Shown one piece after another: positions 8,523-18,790 of a stretch of 37,472 bases of DNA; positions within the stretch are counted from its first letter, which is position 1, and each line of letters begins with the position of its first letter. The position numbers and the translations under genes were made by a program. The notes beneath the pieces were generated by a model. That model searched no databases. It had not been told where the DNA came from and saw only the letters and a program-made list of their open reading frames with translations. Origin of the DNA: Clostridia bacterium (lineage in GTDB: Bacteria > Bacillota > Clostridia > Oscillospirales > Acutalibacteraceae); NCBI GenBank assembly GCA_017474045.1, contig JAFUHX010000052.1, positions 1-37,472 on the forward strand. The letters are read 5' to 3'.

Positions 8523-8837
8523 TTAGTTACTCTTTAAAAGAGAAGCGATTTTTTTCGCAAAGCCCTCGTCGTCAACTGTTAAAACCGCCGCCTTACTGCC
8601 GACTGCTTTAGACAGACTGAGCATATCTGTTTCTATTTCGATAAAATCAATGGTTTTTCCTTCATAAGAGCAAGCGTGGGAAAATTCATTTTTAAGTCTC
8701 TGAGATGCATCTGAAGCAATTAAACAAAGCTTTGCGCTGTTTTTAACAATTGCGCCGATTGCGGCGTCATGGCCTAAGCTTATTTTTCCGGCTCTTCTGG
8801 CAAGACCCAGAAGAGAAAGAATTTTTTCATTCTTCAC
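8523..8837 (-). CDS. ylxQ: L7Ae-family ribosomal/RNA-binding protein (YlxQ type)
   Basis: 104 aa. Kink-turn RNA-binding fold: LSLLGLARRAGKISLGHDA at the N-terminus, then AKLCLIASDAS, typical of YlxQ/RplGA. The exact RNA target of YlxQ is not settled. The start is GTG (8837), with AGGAG ten bases upstream inside the end of rnpM; the ATG a few bases later is out of frame. It overlaps rnpM by 11 bases and sits in its usual place between rnpM and infB. Confidence 0.88.
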   Translation of the reverse strand: MKNEKILSLLGLARRAGKISLGHDAAIGAIVKNSAKLCLIASDASQRLKNEFSHACSYEGKTIDFIEIETDMLSLSKAVGSKAAVLTVDDEGFAKKIASLLKSN

Positions 8838-9120
8838 CCTGCTTCATCTCCTGACTCATTTTTTCATAAACCTCTTCAGAAATGTTGCAATCAAGAGCTC
8901 TCTCAAAGCGTTTGGCTTTTCTTGCCATGGCAAGACATTTTGAATTTTTGCAAACATAGGCGCCTCTGCCTGCCTTTTTTCCCGTCAGGTCAAGAGAAAT
9001 TTCATAGGTCTCTTCGCCTTCTGAAGCAATTTTTGTTTTAACAACTCTGACAAGCTCTTTTTTGGGAAACATTTGTGAGCAGCCCATACACTTTCTCATG
9101 GGAACCTTTTTTTGTTGCAT
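8827..9120 (-). CDS. rnpM: YlxR/RnpM family RNA-binding protein
   Basis: 97 aa. The family pattern is clear: PMRKCMGCSQMFPKKELVRVV, then GRGAYVCKNSKCLAMARKAKRFERAL. In B. subtilis YlxR has been renamed RnpM because it binds RNase P RNA and modulates its activity; that this homologue does the same is inference. Its cysteines (CMGC and C...C) resemble a degenerate zinc-binding site. It lies between nusA (18-base gap) and ylxQ (11-base overlap), the conserved order. Confidence 0.9.
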   Translation of the reverse strand: MQQKKVPMRKCMGCSQMFPKKELVRVVKTKIASEGEETYEISLDLTGKKAGRGAYVCKNSKCLAMARKAKRFERALDCNISEEVYEKMSQEMKQGEE

Positions 9121-9138
9121 TTGTTTTCGCCCCTTATC

Positions 9139-10671
9139 TTATGCTTCAGCGTCCTCAGCCTTAATGTCGATTTTCCAGCCGGTCAGTTTGGCTGCAAGAC
9201 GAACATTCTGGCCTTTGTTACCGATTGCAAGTGAAAGCTGATCAGCGGGAACCACAACATAGCAGGTTTTCTTTCCACTTGAAACAGCCTCGCTGTCAAC
9301 TGTTACGCTTGTTACCTTAGCGGGAGCAAGTGCTGCTGCAATATATTCTTCGGGAGCATCGCTGAAACGAACGATATCAATTTTTTCGCCGCAAAGAGTT
9401 TCAATAACGCTGTTGACACGCTGACCTCTGGGTCCGATACAAGCTCCGACGGGATCAACATTTTCAACAGTTGATTTAACAGAAATTTTTGTTCTTGAAC
9501 CGGCTTCTCTTGAGGTTGAAACAATTTCAACTGTTCCGTCTGAAATTTCGGGAACCTCAAGCTCGAAGAGACGTCTTACAAGACCGGCTTCTTTTCTTGA
9601 GATGTTAGCATAGCTTTGCTGACTGTCTTCATTAGTAACAACAGAAACATAAACTTTAATCTGCTGACCGACTTCAAGAACTTCGCCGGGAATCTGGTCG
9701 CCCTTTGCCAAGGTGAAGAAGGATTTTCCGATTTCAATTCTTGCGTCACCTGTTTCGTCGTTGATATACTGAACAACCGCATTAACAACCTCGCGGTCCT
9801 TTTCAAGAACATCTCTCTTGCCCTTTTTCTTTTCTTCTTCGCTGATTGCCTGTCTGATAATGTTTTTAACGCTGAGTGCGAAGAGTCTTCCAAGGTTTTT
9901 GGGCTCGATTTCAATTTCAATGTTTCCGCCCACAAGACCTCCGCCGTAATGCAAGGCCTGAGCTTCTGTTATTTCACATTTAGGATTGGTTACTTCTTCA
10001 ACAATTGACATTCTTCTGAAGATTCTGATGGTTCTCATTTCTGTGTTGATATCACAGAAAATGTTTTCAACCTCCTGAGGCTTCTCCTCTTCGGCTTCTT
10101 CCTTCTCTTCCTCTTCAGGTTCTTCAATTCCGAGAGCTTCTCTTTCAAGCTGAGCTTTTCTCAGTTCAGCTCTTCTCTTTGCCTCAGCCTGTTTTCTGGC
10201 TTCAGCATCAAGTCTTTTAGCTGCCTTGACGATTGATTCTTTAAACTGTTCAAAAATAAAATCAACGGAAATGTCTTTTTCTTTGGCAAGAGTTTCAACT
10301 GCAAAGAAAAACTCCATGTTTTTAACTTCCTTGGCTACCTGCTCTTTTCCGAGAGCGTTGATCATTTTTGTAATTCTTGATGAGTCAATTTCGATATATG
10401 CCCAGCCGCCTTCGATAAACAAGGCTCTTTCTTCTGCGTCTTCTTTTGTTATCTGGGTATAGGGGTCAACAACTTCGTCAACAACAATCATTTTGTTATA
10501 GATAAATGCCTCTTTTGTGGTCAAATCAAGTGTTGAAACGATGCAGTCTCTGTTTGCTCCGGGAAGAAGAGAAACCTTAACCTTATTTGTCATCCATTCA
10601 AGTGCAAGATCAACGCTTGTTGCGTATTTCTTTGAAAAATTATCAAGGTTCTTATATAATTTGTTGCTCAT
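9139..10671 (-). CDS. nusA: Transcription elongation/termination factor NusA with a duplicated N-terminal domain
   Basis: 510 aa, against roughly 350-400 in most Firmicutes. Residues 119-285 are the usual NusA N-terminal domain, beginning MEFFFAVETLAKEKDISVD, but with a charged, probably coiled-coil insert at ~157-200. Residues 292-360 are S1. KH1 (GPRG, 413-416) and KH2 (GNKG, 484-487) follow. Residues 4-116 are extra and read as a second N-terminal domain: VVDEVVDPYTQITKEDA (63-79) parallels IVEEVTNPKCEITEAQA (223-239), SVDLALEWM (19-27) parallels SVDFIFEQF (135-143), and both end GG.x.IEI...  The start ATG has AAAGGA upstream and follows rimP by 23 bases. An internal ATG at 10317 with AAGGA ten bases upstream could yield a 392-residue NusA of ordinary form. 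The domain binds RNA polymerase in the known protein. Confidence 0.95.
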   Translation of the reverse strand: MSNKLYKNLDNFSKKYATSVDLALEWMTNKVKVSLLPGANRDCIVSTLDLTTKEAFIYNKMIVVDEVVDPYTQITKEDAEERALFIEGGWAYIEIDSSRITKMINALGKEQVAKEVKNMEFFFAVETLAKEKDISVDFIFEQFKESIVKAAKRLDAEARKQAEAKRRAELRKAQLEREALGIEEPEEEEKEEAEEEKPQEVENIFCDINTEMRTIRIFRRMSIVEEVTNPKCEITEAQALHYGGGLVGGNIEIEIEPKNLGRLFALSVKNIIRQAISEEEKKKGKRDVLEKDREVVNAVVQYINDETGDARIEIGKSFFTLAKGDQIPGEVLEVGQQIKVYVSVVTNEDSQQSYANISRKEAGLVRRLFELEVPEISDGTVEIVSTSREAGSRTKISVKSTVENVDPVGACIGPRGQRVNSVIETLCGEKIDIVRFSDAPEEYIAAALAPAKVTSVTVDSEAVSSGKKTCYVVVPADQLSLAIGNKGQNVRLAAKLTGWKIDIKAEDAEA

Positions 10672-10694
10672 TTTTTGTTGTTCATCCTTTCTTG

Positions 10695-11162
10695 TTATTG
10701 TTCAAAATCGTCAAGCTTGATCCATGACAATTCTTTTTTATTAAAAGAAACCTCGGTTTCTTCGCTTTTGATTGTTATAACACCGTCTTTATAGCCTTCA
10801 AGAATTCCTTTGAAATCTCTTTGGTTTTCAATCGGTCTGATTGTTTTGATCATTACCTTTTCACCCAGGGATTTTTCAAAATGCTCGTCTCTGACCAACT
10901 CTCTTTCAATTCCGGGTGAGCTAACCTCAAGGCAATAAGCCTGTTCAATGGGGTCTGCCTCGTCAAGAGGCTTGTTGATTGCGTGGGTCATATCAACGCA
11001 GTCATCAATGGAAACTCCGCCTTCTTTGTCAATGAAAATTCTCAGATACCACTGTGAACCCTCTTTAACATAGCGAACGTCCCAGATTTCAAGACCTAAC
11101 TGTTGAGCAATCGGCTCAGCAATTTTTCTCACTGCGTCAACTGTGTTTCCGCCCTTCGCCAT
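10695..11162 (-). CDS. rimP: Ribosome maturation factor RimP
   Basis: 155 aa from ATG 11162, preceded by AAGGAGG at a spacing of eight. The frame stays open 33 codons further upstream, but that stretch runs through the leader hairpin and is not RimP-like. Family motifs are present: GLEIWDVRYVKEG, LRIFIDKEGGVSIDDC, and the highly conserved LEVSSPGIERELVRDEHFEK. RimP is needed for 30S maturation. It is the first gene of the operon, which is its normal place before nusA. Confidence 0.95.
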   Translation of the reverse strand: MAKGGNTVDAVRKIAEPIAQQLGLEIWDVRYVKEGSQWYLRIFIDKEGGVSIDDCVDMTHAINKPLDEADPIEQAYCLEVSSPGIERELVRDEHFEKSLGEKVMIKTIRPIENQRDFKGILEGYKDGVITIKSEETEVSFNKKELSWIKLDDFEQ

Positions 11163-11207
11163 AGGATCATCCTCCTTAAAATATTCAATTGTCGGCTCCG
11201 TAAAGGT

Positions 11208-11251
11208 GAAAAAGCAATAAAGAAGAGCGGACTTTTTGAAAAAGCCCACTC
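11208..11251 (-). terminator. Leader hairpin with T-rich tail before rimP-nusA (probable attenuator)
   Basis: Minus strand 11251-11225 forms a ~12-bp stem (GAGTGGGCTTTT with AAAAGTCCGCTC, including G-U pairs), followed by a T-rich stretch TTCTTTATTGCTTTTT. It lies between the promoter and the rimP start. This has the form of an intrinsic terminator in the 5' leader. In B. subtilis the corresponding leader is known to terminate in a NusA-dependent way as autoregulation; here that is inference. Confidence 0.55.
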
Positions 11252-11272
11252 GCACACTCACGGATTGTTTGT

Positions 11273-11301
11273 ATTATAACACACAAATTAGAAAATATCA
11301 A
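11273..11301 (-). promoter_or_regulatory. Promoter of the rimP-nusA operon
   Basis: Minus strand TTGATA (11301-11296), 17 bases, TATAAT (11278-11273). Near-perfect housekeeping sigma match, about 105 bases ahead of the rimP ATG. The next gene upstream ends at 11316, so the operon starts here. Confidence 0.8.
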
Positions 11302-11315
11302 TAGTTTTATTAAAA

Positions 11316-12494
11316 TTAAATCAAGCTGTCAACAAACTGTTTTGCAGCTCTGGCAGAACGTCCGCCTTTTCTCAGCGCAAAGGCTTCAGCCTTGATTGAA
11401 AGCTCTTCATCTGAAACAGCAAGACAATGTTTTTCGGCAAGACTTCTGACAATTTTCAGATAAAGGTCTTTATTTGGCTTTGAGAAATGAACGGTTAAGC
11501 CAAAGCGTTCAGAAAGCGAAAGAAGCTCCTGAATAGTGTCTGAACGGTGTATATCGTCGCCGTCTCGGTCTGAAAAAGACTCTTTAACAAGGTGGCGTCG
11601 GTTGCTCGTTGCGTAAATTACTGCATTATGCGCCTTTGCCGAGGCTGAGCCTTCCAGAATTGCCTTAAGAGTTCCGAAGCCGTCTTCTGATTTATTGAAA
11701 GAAAGGTCATCAATGAAAATAATGAACTTCAAAGGATTGTGGTTGATTTCTTCCATAATCAGCGGAAGACACATAAGCTGTTCCTTCTGAACTTCAATCA
11801 GGCGAACACCTTCTGAAGCAAACATATTGGCAACTGCCTTGACCGTTGAAGACTTGCCGGTTCCTGCATCGCCGCAAAGAAGAATGTTGGCGGCAGGCTT
11901 GCCTGAAATGAGAGCTTTTGTGTTGTTTATTACCTTTTCTCTTTCAGCCTCATAGCCGATAAGATCTTCTGTTTTAATTTTGTCAGCACTTTTAAGAGGG
12001 GTTATTTCACCGCTGTCTTTAATGTTAAACATTGAATACGCTGCAAAAATTCCATAGCCGTCTTTTGAAAGACGGGAAAGCTTTTTGCTGTATTCCTCTT
12101 TGAAATCAACAGCCGTGTTTTCAAAAGAAGGAAGAAAGCCCTTGTAAGAAAGCTTTTCCGTCAGAGCTTCTGAGGTAAGCTGAGAAACAAAAGAAAAAAT
12201 TTCAAGCTCAGCCAACGCTGCTTCATGCATACATTTTGAAATTTCTTTTTTCTGAGAAGCCAGAATAACATATTCATTTTCATCTTCAAAAAGGGTTTTA
12301 AGAAGATATTTTCCCAAATTGCAACCGTTATTATAAAGAGAAGAAACAAAAGAACAATAAAGACGAACCTTTTCGGTCTCTCCCCCATTAAATTCAAGAA
12401 AAGCCGATAGTTTTTTTAAAACCTCGCTTTCAGTAATGTTTTTAAAAACCGTTACCGAAGCTAATTTAAGCGTTAATTCGCTGACGCTTATCAT
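11316..12494 (-). CDS. AAA-type ATPase, DUF815-like
   Basis: 392 aa. Walker A GDAGTGKS at 208-215 and Walker B FIIFIDDLSF at ~257-266; further motifs include YATSNRRHLVKESF (sensor 1-like) and a C-terminal lid with KGGRSARAAKQF. The layout, with a ~180-residue helical N-terminal part followed by one AAA module, fits the DUF815 family of ATP-binding proteins found in Clostridia, whose function is not established. The ATG has AAGGA about ten bases upstream. It lies between the leu operon terminator and the rimP promoter, so it may be a separate unit or read-through from the leu operon. I saw no clear promoter of its own. Confidence 0.8.
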   Translation of the reverse strand: MISVSELTLKLASVTVFKNITESEVLKKLSAFLEFNGGETEKVRLYCSFVSSLYNNGCNLGKYLLKTLFEDENEYVILASQKKEISKCMHEAALAELEIFSFVSQLTSEALTEKLSYKGFLPSFENTAVDFKEEYSKKLSRLSKDGYGIFAAYSMFNIKDSGEITPLKSADKIKTEDLIGYEAEREKVINNTKALISGKPAANILLCGDAGTGKSSTVKAVANMFASEGVRLIEVQKEQLMCLPLIMEEINHNPLKFIIFIDDLSFNKSEDGFGTLKAILEGSASAKAHNAVIYATSNRRHLVKESFSDRDGDDIHRSDTIQELLSLSERFGLTVHFSKPNKDLYLKIVRSLAEKHCLAVSDEELSIKAEAFALRKGGRSARAAKQFVDSLI

Positions 12495-12520
12495 ATAAAC
12501 ACATCCTTAGTCACGATAAG

Positions 12521-12555
12521 AGGAAAGAAGCTGTAAAAACCGAGGTCTTACAGCT
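12521..12555 (-). terminator. Terminator at the end of the ilv-leu operon
   Basis: Minus strand AGCTGTAA (12555-12548) pairs perfectly with TTACAGCT (12536-12529) across an 11-base loop, followed by TCTTTCCTCTT. It lies just after the leuB stop. The tail is a broken T run, so termination may be partial. Confidence 0.55.
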
Positions 12556-12568
12556 CCTTAAAAATTTT

Positions 12569-13642
12569 TCAGATTCTTTCAAGAACTGCCGCTGTCATTT
12601 CTGTTGTTGAAAGAGGCTTTGTGTCGCTGTCTCCAACAAGGTCAGCGGTTCTGAGCCCTGAATCAAGAACAAGGTCAACAGCCTTTTCAATGGCGTCTGC
12701 CTCAGCAGTTAAATCAAAGGAATAGCGAAGCATCATTGCTGCTGAAAGAATAGTCGCAATGGGGTTAGCTTTGTTTTGCCCTGCAATATCGGGAGCTGAA
12801 CCGTGAATAGGCTCATAAAGACCTCTCTTGGTTTCGCCGAGAGAAGCTGAAGCCAACATTCCGATTGAACCGGTGAGCTGAGAAGCCTCGTCTGAAAGAA
12901 TATCGCCAAACATATTTGAAGTTACGGCAACATCAAACTGCTGAGGATTTCTCACAAGCTGCATTGCGGCGTTATCAACCAGCATATCAGTAACGGTAAC
13001 CTCGGGATAATCCTCGGCAACCTCATGAACCACCTTTCGCCAGAGTCTTGAACTTTCAAGAACATTGGCTTTGTCAATGGAAATTACCTTTTTTCCTCTT
13101 TTCATTGCCGTTTCACAAGCAACCTTGGCAATTCTTCTGATTTCTGTTTCGCTGTAGCATTCGGTGTCATAGGCTTCAAGGCCATATTTTCCCTGACGGT
13201 AGCCCCTTTCGCCGAAATAAATTCCACCGGTAAGCTCACGGACAATCATAATATCAAAGCCCTTTGAAACCAGGTCTTCGCGAAGAGGACAGGCCTCTTT
13301 TAAAGCTGAATAAAGCTTTGCGGGGCGAAGATTTGTGAAAAGCTCCATTGCGGCGCGAATTCCCAGAAGAGCCTTTTCAGGACGGATATCACCGGGAAGT
13401 GAATCCCACTTGGGTCCGCCCACAGCACCAAGAAGAACGCTGTCTGATTTCAGGCAGCCTTCAACTGTTTCTTCGGGAAGAGGCTTTCCGACGGCGTCAA
13501 TTGCGCAGCCGCCGATAAGATAAGGTGTAAAATTAAATTTGTGGCCGAATTTTTCGCCGATTTTTTCAAGCACGGAAACAGCGCTGTCAACAATTTCGGG
13601 GCCGATTCCGTCGCCCTTCAAGAGAGCAATATTGAATTCCAT
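12569..13642 (-). CDS. leuB: 3-isopropylmalate dehydrogenase
   Basis: 357 aa. NAD-dependent oxidation and decarboxylation of 3-isopropylmalate to 2-ketoisocaproate, third step of leucine synthesis. Isocitrate/isopropylmalate dehydrogenase motifs: [10 protein letters not shown] at the N-terminus, RPAKLY, the substrate loop [43 protein letters not shown], and [16 protein letters not shown] for the cofactor. Last gene of the operon, 73 bases after leuD; ATG with GGA nine bases upstream. Confidence 0.96.
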   Translation of the reverse strand: MEFNIALLKGDGIGPEIVDSAVSVLEKIGEKFGHKFNFTPYLIGGCAIDAVGKPLPEETVEGCLKSDSVLLGAVGGPKWDSLPGDIRPEKALLGIRAAMELFTNLRPAKLYSALKEACPLREDLVSKGFDIMIVRELTGGIYFGERGYRQGKYGLEAYDTECYSETEIRRIAKVACETAMKRGKKVISIDKANVLESSRLWRKVVHEVAEDYPEVTVTDMLVDNAAMQLVRNPQQFDVAVTSNMFGDILSDEASQLTGSIGMLASASLGETKRGLYEPIHGSAPDIAGQNKANPIATILSAAMMLRYSFDLTAEADAIEKAVDLVLDSGLRTADLVGDSDTKPLSTTEMTAAVLERI

Positions 13643-13715
13643 AGTTATATCCTGTAACCGCCGTTAAAGCGTTTACAAATCCTTTCTTCAGCCTGGCTGA
13701 AAAATCATTTGAATT

Positions 13716-14210
13716 TTATTTGATGATTCCGTTTTTTATTGACTCGACCAAACCGCCGTTTGAAATGATTTCCTGAATAAACATTGGGAAGGGCTCTGTT
13801 TTGAAGCTTTCGCCCGTGGTTTTGTCGGTAATAATTCCGTTATCTAAATCAGCCTCAACCTCATGGCCGTTTTCAATGGCTTCTGCGGCGGCTTCACACT
13901 CAACAATGGCAAGACCGATGTTTATTGAGTTTCTGTAGAAAATTCTTGCGAAGCTTTTAGCAATAACAAGAGAAATTCCGCTTTCTTTAATGGCAATGGG
14001 AGCGTGCTCTCTGGAAGAACCGCAACCGAAGTTAAAGCCGGCAACCATAATGTCGCCCTCTTTAACCTTTTTAACGAAGTCGATATCAATGTCTTCCATG
14101 CAATGAGAGGCAAGTTCCTTTTTATCAATAGTGTTAAGATATCTTGCAGGAATGATAACGTCTGTATCCACATTGTCGCCGTATTTTAAAACAGTACCTG
14201 TAAATTTCAT
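13716..14210 (-). CDS. leuD: 3-isopropylmalate dehydratase small subunit
   Basis: 164 aa from ATG 14210, which overlaps the leuC stop by one base (TGATG) and has AAGGAGG seven bases upstream; the GTG one codon earlier is less likely. Partners with LeuC to isomerise 2- to 3-isopropylmalate. Swivelling-domain motifs: [30 protein letters not shown], and [17 protein letters not shown]. Length is typical of the short archaeal/clostridial LeuD type. Overlap with leuC implies coupled translation and equal amounts of the two subunits. Confidence 0.96.
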   Translation of the reverse strand: MKFTGTVLKYGDNVDTDVIIPARYLNTIDKKELASHCMEDIDIDFVKKVKEGDIMVAGFNFGCGSSREHAPIAIKESGISLVIAKSFARIFYRNSINIGLAIVECEAAAEAIENGHEVEADLDNGIITDKTTGESFKTEPFPMFIQEIISNGGLVESIKNGIIK

Positions 14211-15472
14211 CACATTACCTCCTTAGGATCGGCTATTCTTCCCATAATTGCGCTGGCAGCAGCAACAGCGGGAGAAGCAAGATAAACCTCTGACTCAACG
14301 TCGCCCATTCTTCCGACGAAGTTTCGGTTGGTTGTTGCAACAGCTCTTTCGCCCTTGGCAAGAATTCCCATATAACCTCCGAGACAAGGTCCGCAGGTGG
14401 GAGTTGAAACAACACAGCCTGCTTCAACAAAGGCTTTTACAAGGCCGTTTTCAACAGCTTTAAGATAAATATCCTGAGTTGCAGGAATAATAATTGCTCT
14501 GACATTTCCGGCAACCTTTTTGCCTTTGATAATTTCGGCAGCTTCTTCAAGGTCTTTATAGTGACCGTTGGTGCAAGAGCCGATTACCACCTGATCAATA
14601 ACGATTTCTTCAATTTCATCGGTGGTGTGAGTATTTTCAGGAAGATGGGGGAAAGCAACGGTTGACTTGATTTCAGAAAGGTCAATTTCAATAACCTCGT
14701 CATAAACAGCGTCTTCGTCTGCCTTGTAAATAACAGCTTCGCGGTCGCTGTGCTCTTTTATGTAGGCAAGAGTCTGCTCATCAACCTCAAAAATTCCGTT
14801 TTTGGCACCGGCTTCAATAGCCATGTTTGCCATGGTGAGTCTGTCGTAAATAGTCAGAGACTTCAGACCCTCACCGCAAAATTCCATTGATTTATAAAGA
14901 GCACCGTCAACGCCGATTTTTCCGATAATATGAAGAATAACGTCTTTTCCGGAAATATATTTGTTAAGCTTGCCCTTAAGAACAAACTTAATTGCTGAAG
15001 GAACCTTGAACCATGCTTTTCCGATTGCCATTCCGCAAGCCATATCTGTTGAGCCAACACCTGTTGAAAAAGCGCCTAAAGCACCGTAGGTGCAGGTATG
15101 TGAATCAGCGCCGATAACAACATCTCCGGCAACAACAAGACCCTTTTCGGGAAGAAGTGCATGTTCAATACCCATTCTGCCAACATCATAGAAATGTGTA
15201 ATTTCTTTTTCATTACAGAAATCACGGCACATTTTGCACTGAACTGCGGCTTTGATGTCTTTATTGGGAGCAAAATGGTCCATTACCATTGTTACTTTCT
15301 CTTTGTCATAAACACCGTCAAAGCCAAATTTGTTAAATTCTCTTATGGCAACGGGTGAAGTGATATCGTTGCCTAAAACTCTGTCAAGATTTACTAAAAT
15401 AAGCTGACCTGCCTCAACCTTTTCAAGTCCTGCGTGGGCAGCGAGTATTTTTTGAGTCATTGTCATTGACAT
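14210..15472 (-). CDS. leuC: 3-isopropylmalate dehydratase large subunit
   Basis: 420 aa. Aconitase-family [4Fe-4S] subunit. Cluster cysteines are in [17 protein letters not shown] and [11 protein letters not shown]; the [22 protein letters not shown] block is conserved. The ATG follows GGGGTGACC; two further in-frame ATGs at codons 3 and 5 are possible starts. It precedes leuD with a one-base overlap and follows ilvD by 13 bases. Confidence 0.96.
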   Translation of the reverse strand: MSMTMTQKILAAHAGLEKVEAGQLILVNLDRVLGNDITSPVAIREFNKFGFDGVYDKEKVTMVMDHFAPNKDIKAAVQCKMCRDFCNEKEITHFYDVGRMGIEHALLPEKGLVVAGDVVIGADSHTCTYGALGAFSTGVGSTDMACGMAIGKAWFKVPSAIKFVLKGKLNKYISGKDVILHIIGKIGVDGALYKSMEFCGEGLKSLTIYDRLTMANMAIEAGAKNGIFEVDEQTLAYIKEHSDREAVIYKADEDAVYDEVIEIDLSEIKSTVAFPHLPENTHTTDEIEEIVIDQVVIGSCTNGHYKDLEEAAEIIKGKKVAGNVRAIIIPATQDIYLKAVENGLVKAFVEAGCVVSTPTCGPCLGGYMGILAKGERAVATTNRNFVGRMGDVESEVYLASPAVAAASAIMGRIADPKEVM

Positions 15473-15485
15473 TTTTGGTCACCCC

Positions 15486-17150
15486 TTATTTTTTATTGAT
15501 TATTGCTCCTTTGTCTGCAGAAGAAACGCTTTCACTATAGCGCTTGAGATAGCCGCTGATTCCCTCTTTTTTGAGAATGGGCATTTCTTTTTTGCGCTTT
15601 TCGATTTCTTCGTCTGAAACCTTGAGCTCAATTTTATATTCGGGAATATTGATTGAAATAATGTCGCCGTCTTTTACATAAGCGATTAGACCGCCCTTTG
15701 CAGCTTCCGGAGAAACATGGCCTATTGAAGCGCCTCTTGTTGCGCCTGAGAAACGGCCGTCAGTAATAAGAGCAACCTCTTTGTCAAGGCCTGCGCCGGC
15801 AATAGCTGAAGTCGGAGAAAGCATTTCTCTCATTCCGGGACCGCCTGACGGACCCTCATAGCGAATAACAACAACGTCGCCCGCTTTGATTCCGCCCTCA
15901 TAAATAACCTTGATTACTTCTTCTTCGCTGTTGAAAACTCTTGCCGGACCTTCGTGGACAAGCATTTCCGGAGCAACTGCACTGCGCTTGACAACGCAAC
16001 CGTCTTTTGCAAGATTACCTCGGAGAACAGCAATTCCGCCGGTCTGGCTGAACGCTGTTTCTTTTGTTCTGATAACAGCTTCGTCAAGATTTTCAACGCC
16101 TTCAAGATTTTCTTTGAGTGTCTTTCCGCTGCAGGTTAAAACATCGGTTTCAAGAAGACCAAGCTTTTCAAGCTCTTTAAGAACAGCATAAACGCCGCCG
16201 GCTTCGTTAAGGTCTTCCATATATGTGTTTCCTGCAGGGGCAAGGTGGCAAAGATTCGGTGTTCTTTCGCTGATTTCGTTTGCCAGGTCAAGATTAAAAT
16301 CAACACCACATTCATTGGCAATAGCAGGAAGATGAAGCATGCTGTTTGTTGAGCATCCAAGAGCCATATCTGCAGTCAAAGCGTTTCTGAAAGACTTTTC
16401 TGTCATAATGTCAAGGGGCTTAATGTCTTTTTTAACAAGCTCCATAATCTGCATACCGGCGTGCTTTGCAAGCTCAATTCTTGAAGAATAAACAGCGGGA
16501 ACAGTTCCGTTTCCGCGAAGTCCCATTCCGAGAACCTCGGTCAGACAGTTCATTGAGTTTGCGGTGTACATACCTGAGCATGAGCCGCAGGTGGGGCAAG
16601 CCTTCTCTTCAAATTCAAGAAGCTTTTTTGAATCGATTTTTCCCGCTGCATAAGAGCCTACAGCCTCAAACATACTTGAAAGGCTTGTCTTTTTTCCGCC
16701 GACGCGACCGGCGAGCATTGGACCACCGGAAACAAAAATCGTCGGAATATTAAGTCTTGCGGCAGCCATGAGAAGACCGGGAACGTTTTTGTCGCAGTTG
16801 GGAACCATAACAAGTCCGTCAAAGCCATGAGCCAGAACCATTGCCTCGGTTGAGTCAGCAATAAGGTCACGGGTTACAAGGGAATATTTCATTCCCTTGT
16901 GACCCATAGCAATTCCGTCGCAAACTGCAATAGCAGGAAAAACAATCGGTGTTCCGCCCGCCATGGCAACGCCCATTTTAACCGCCTGAGTAATTTTATC
17001 AAGATTCATGTGGCCGGGAACAATTTCGTTATAGGAAGAAACAATTCCGATAAGAGGTCTTGATGTTTCTTCCTCTGTCAGTCCCAGAGCATGATAAAGT
17101 GAACGGTGAGGTGCATTATTAAAACCGTCAACGATTGTGTCTTTAATCAT
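15486..17150 (-). CDS. ilvD: Dihydroxyacid dehydratase
   Basis: 554 aa from ATG 17150. Earlier in-frame starts exist, but AAAGGTG stands nine bases before this ATG, and the family begins near here with [14 protein letters not shown]. Dehydrates dihydroxy acids to the keto acid precursors of valine, isoleucine and leucine. Iron-sulphur ligands are visible in [12 protein letters not shown] and [35 protein letters not shown] and [15 protein letters not shown] are also conserved. Sits between ilvC and leuC. Confidence 0.96.
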   Translation of the reverse strand: MIKDTIVDGFNNAPHRSLYHALGLTEEETSRPLIGIVSSYNEIVPGHMNLDKITQAVKMGVAMAGGTPIVFPAIAVCDGIAMGHKGMKYSLVTRDLIADSTEAMVLAHGFDGLVMVPNCDKNVPGLLMAAARLNIPTIFVSGGPMLAGRVGGKKTSLSSMFEAVGSYAAGKIDSKKLLEFEEKACPTCGSCSGMYTANSMNCLTEVLGMGLRGNGTVPAVYSSRIELAKHAGMQIMELVKKDIKPLDIMTEKSFRNALTADMALGCSTNSMLHLPAIANECGVDFNLDLANEISERTPNLCHLAPAGNTYMEDLNEAGGVYAVLKELEKLGLLETDVLTCSGKTLKENLEGVENLDEAVIRTKETAFSQTGGIAVLRGNLAKDGCVVKRSAVAPEMLVHEGPARVFNSEEEVIKVIYEGGIKAGDVVVIRYEGPSGGPGMREMLSPTSAIAGAGLDKEVALITDGRFSGATRGASIGHVSPEAAKGGLIAYVKDGDIISINIPEYKIELKVSDEEIEKRKKEMPILKKEGISGYLKRYSESVSSADKGAIINKK

Positions 17151-17207
17151 AAGATTCATCACCTTTTGCTTTTTTAAAGCTGAAAAATTCAAAATGAAAA
17201 TATAAGC

Positions 17208-18233
<1,026 letters not shown>

Positions 18234-18289
18234 TTACTCCTTTTATAAAAAATGATATTTATTTTATAACCGCTGAATTTCAGTAGCTA

Positions 18290-18787
18290 TTATTTACCTA
18301 AAATGCTGCCTTCGCCTCTTTCCAATGCAACAATTCCCGTCCGGCACATTTCAATGATTCCATAGGGCTTGAGAACATCAATAAAGGCGTTGATTTTTGA
18401 AGGTTCGCCGGTTATTTCAACGCAAATTGCATTAACGGAATAGTCAACGATTTTTGAGCCGAAAATCTGAATTGCCGAAAGAACCTCTTGTCTGTTTTTA
18501 AGTTCATTTTTGATTTTGATAAGCAACAGCTCTCTTGTTAAAGAGTTTTCATCAAGATATTCAACCTTTTTAACGCTATGAATCTTTCTGAGCTGATTTA
18601 TCATCTGCTCTCTTGCGTAGCCGTCACCACTCATAGAAATGGTTATTCTTGAATATTCGGGATGCTCGGTTTCACCAACGGTGAGAGCGTCTATATTGAA
18701 GCCTCGGCGGGTAAACATACTGGTTACTCTCGTCAGAACGCCGAATTTGTTTTCAACATAAACCGCAATAACAAATTTATTGTTCAT
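18290..18787 (-). CDS. ilvN: Acetolactate synthase small (regulatory) subunit
   Basis: 165 aa. N-terminal ACT domain (VENKFGVLTRVTSMFTRRGFNIDALTVG) followed by the conserved C-terminal half (IFGSKIVDYSVNAICVEITGEPSKI...). Binds the catalytic subunit and confers valine feedback inhibition in known systems. Begins three bases after ilvB, with its ribosome site AAAGGAG inside the end of ilvB. Confidence 0.95.
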   Translation of the reverse strand: MNNKFVIAVYVENKFGVLTRVTSMFTRRGFNIDALTVGETEHPEYSRITISMSGDGYAREQMINQLRKIHSVKKVEYLDENSLTRELLLIKIKNELKNRQEVLSAIQIFGSKIVDYSVNAICVEITGEPSKINAFIDVLKPYGIIEMCRTGIVALERGEGSILGK

Positions 18788-18790
18788 CGC

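Noticed and set aside
11162-11261. N-terminally extended RimP
   Set aside because: The extra 33 codons pass through the leader hairpin, have no ribosome site, and do not match RimP; the AAGGAGG-preceded ATG at 11162 is the better start.
14004-14189. Small plus-strand frames opposite leuD, leuC, ilvD and dapB
   Set aside because: All are antisense to strongly recognised genes and have no start signals.
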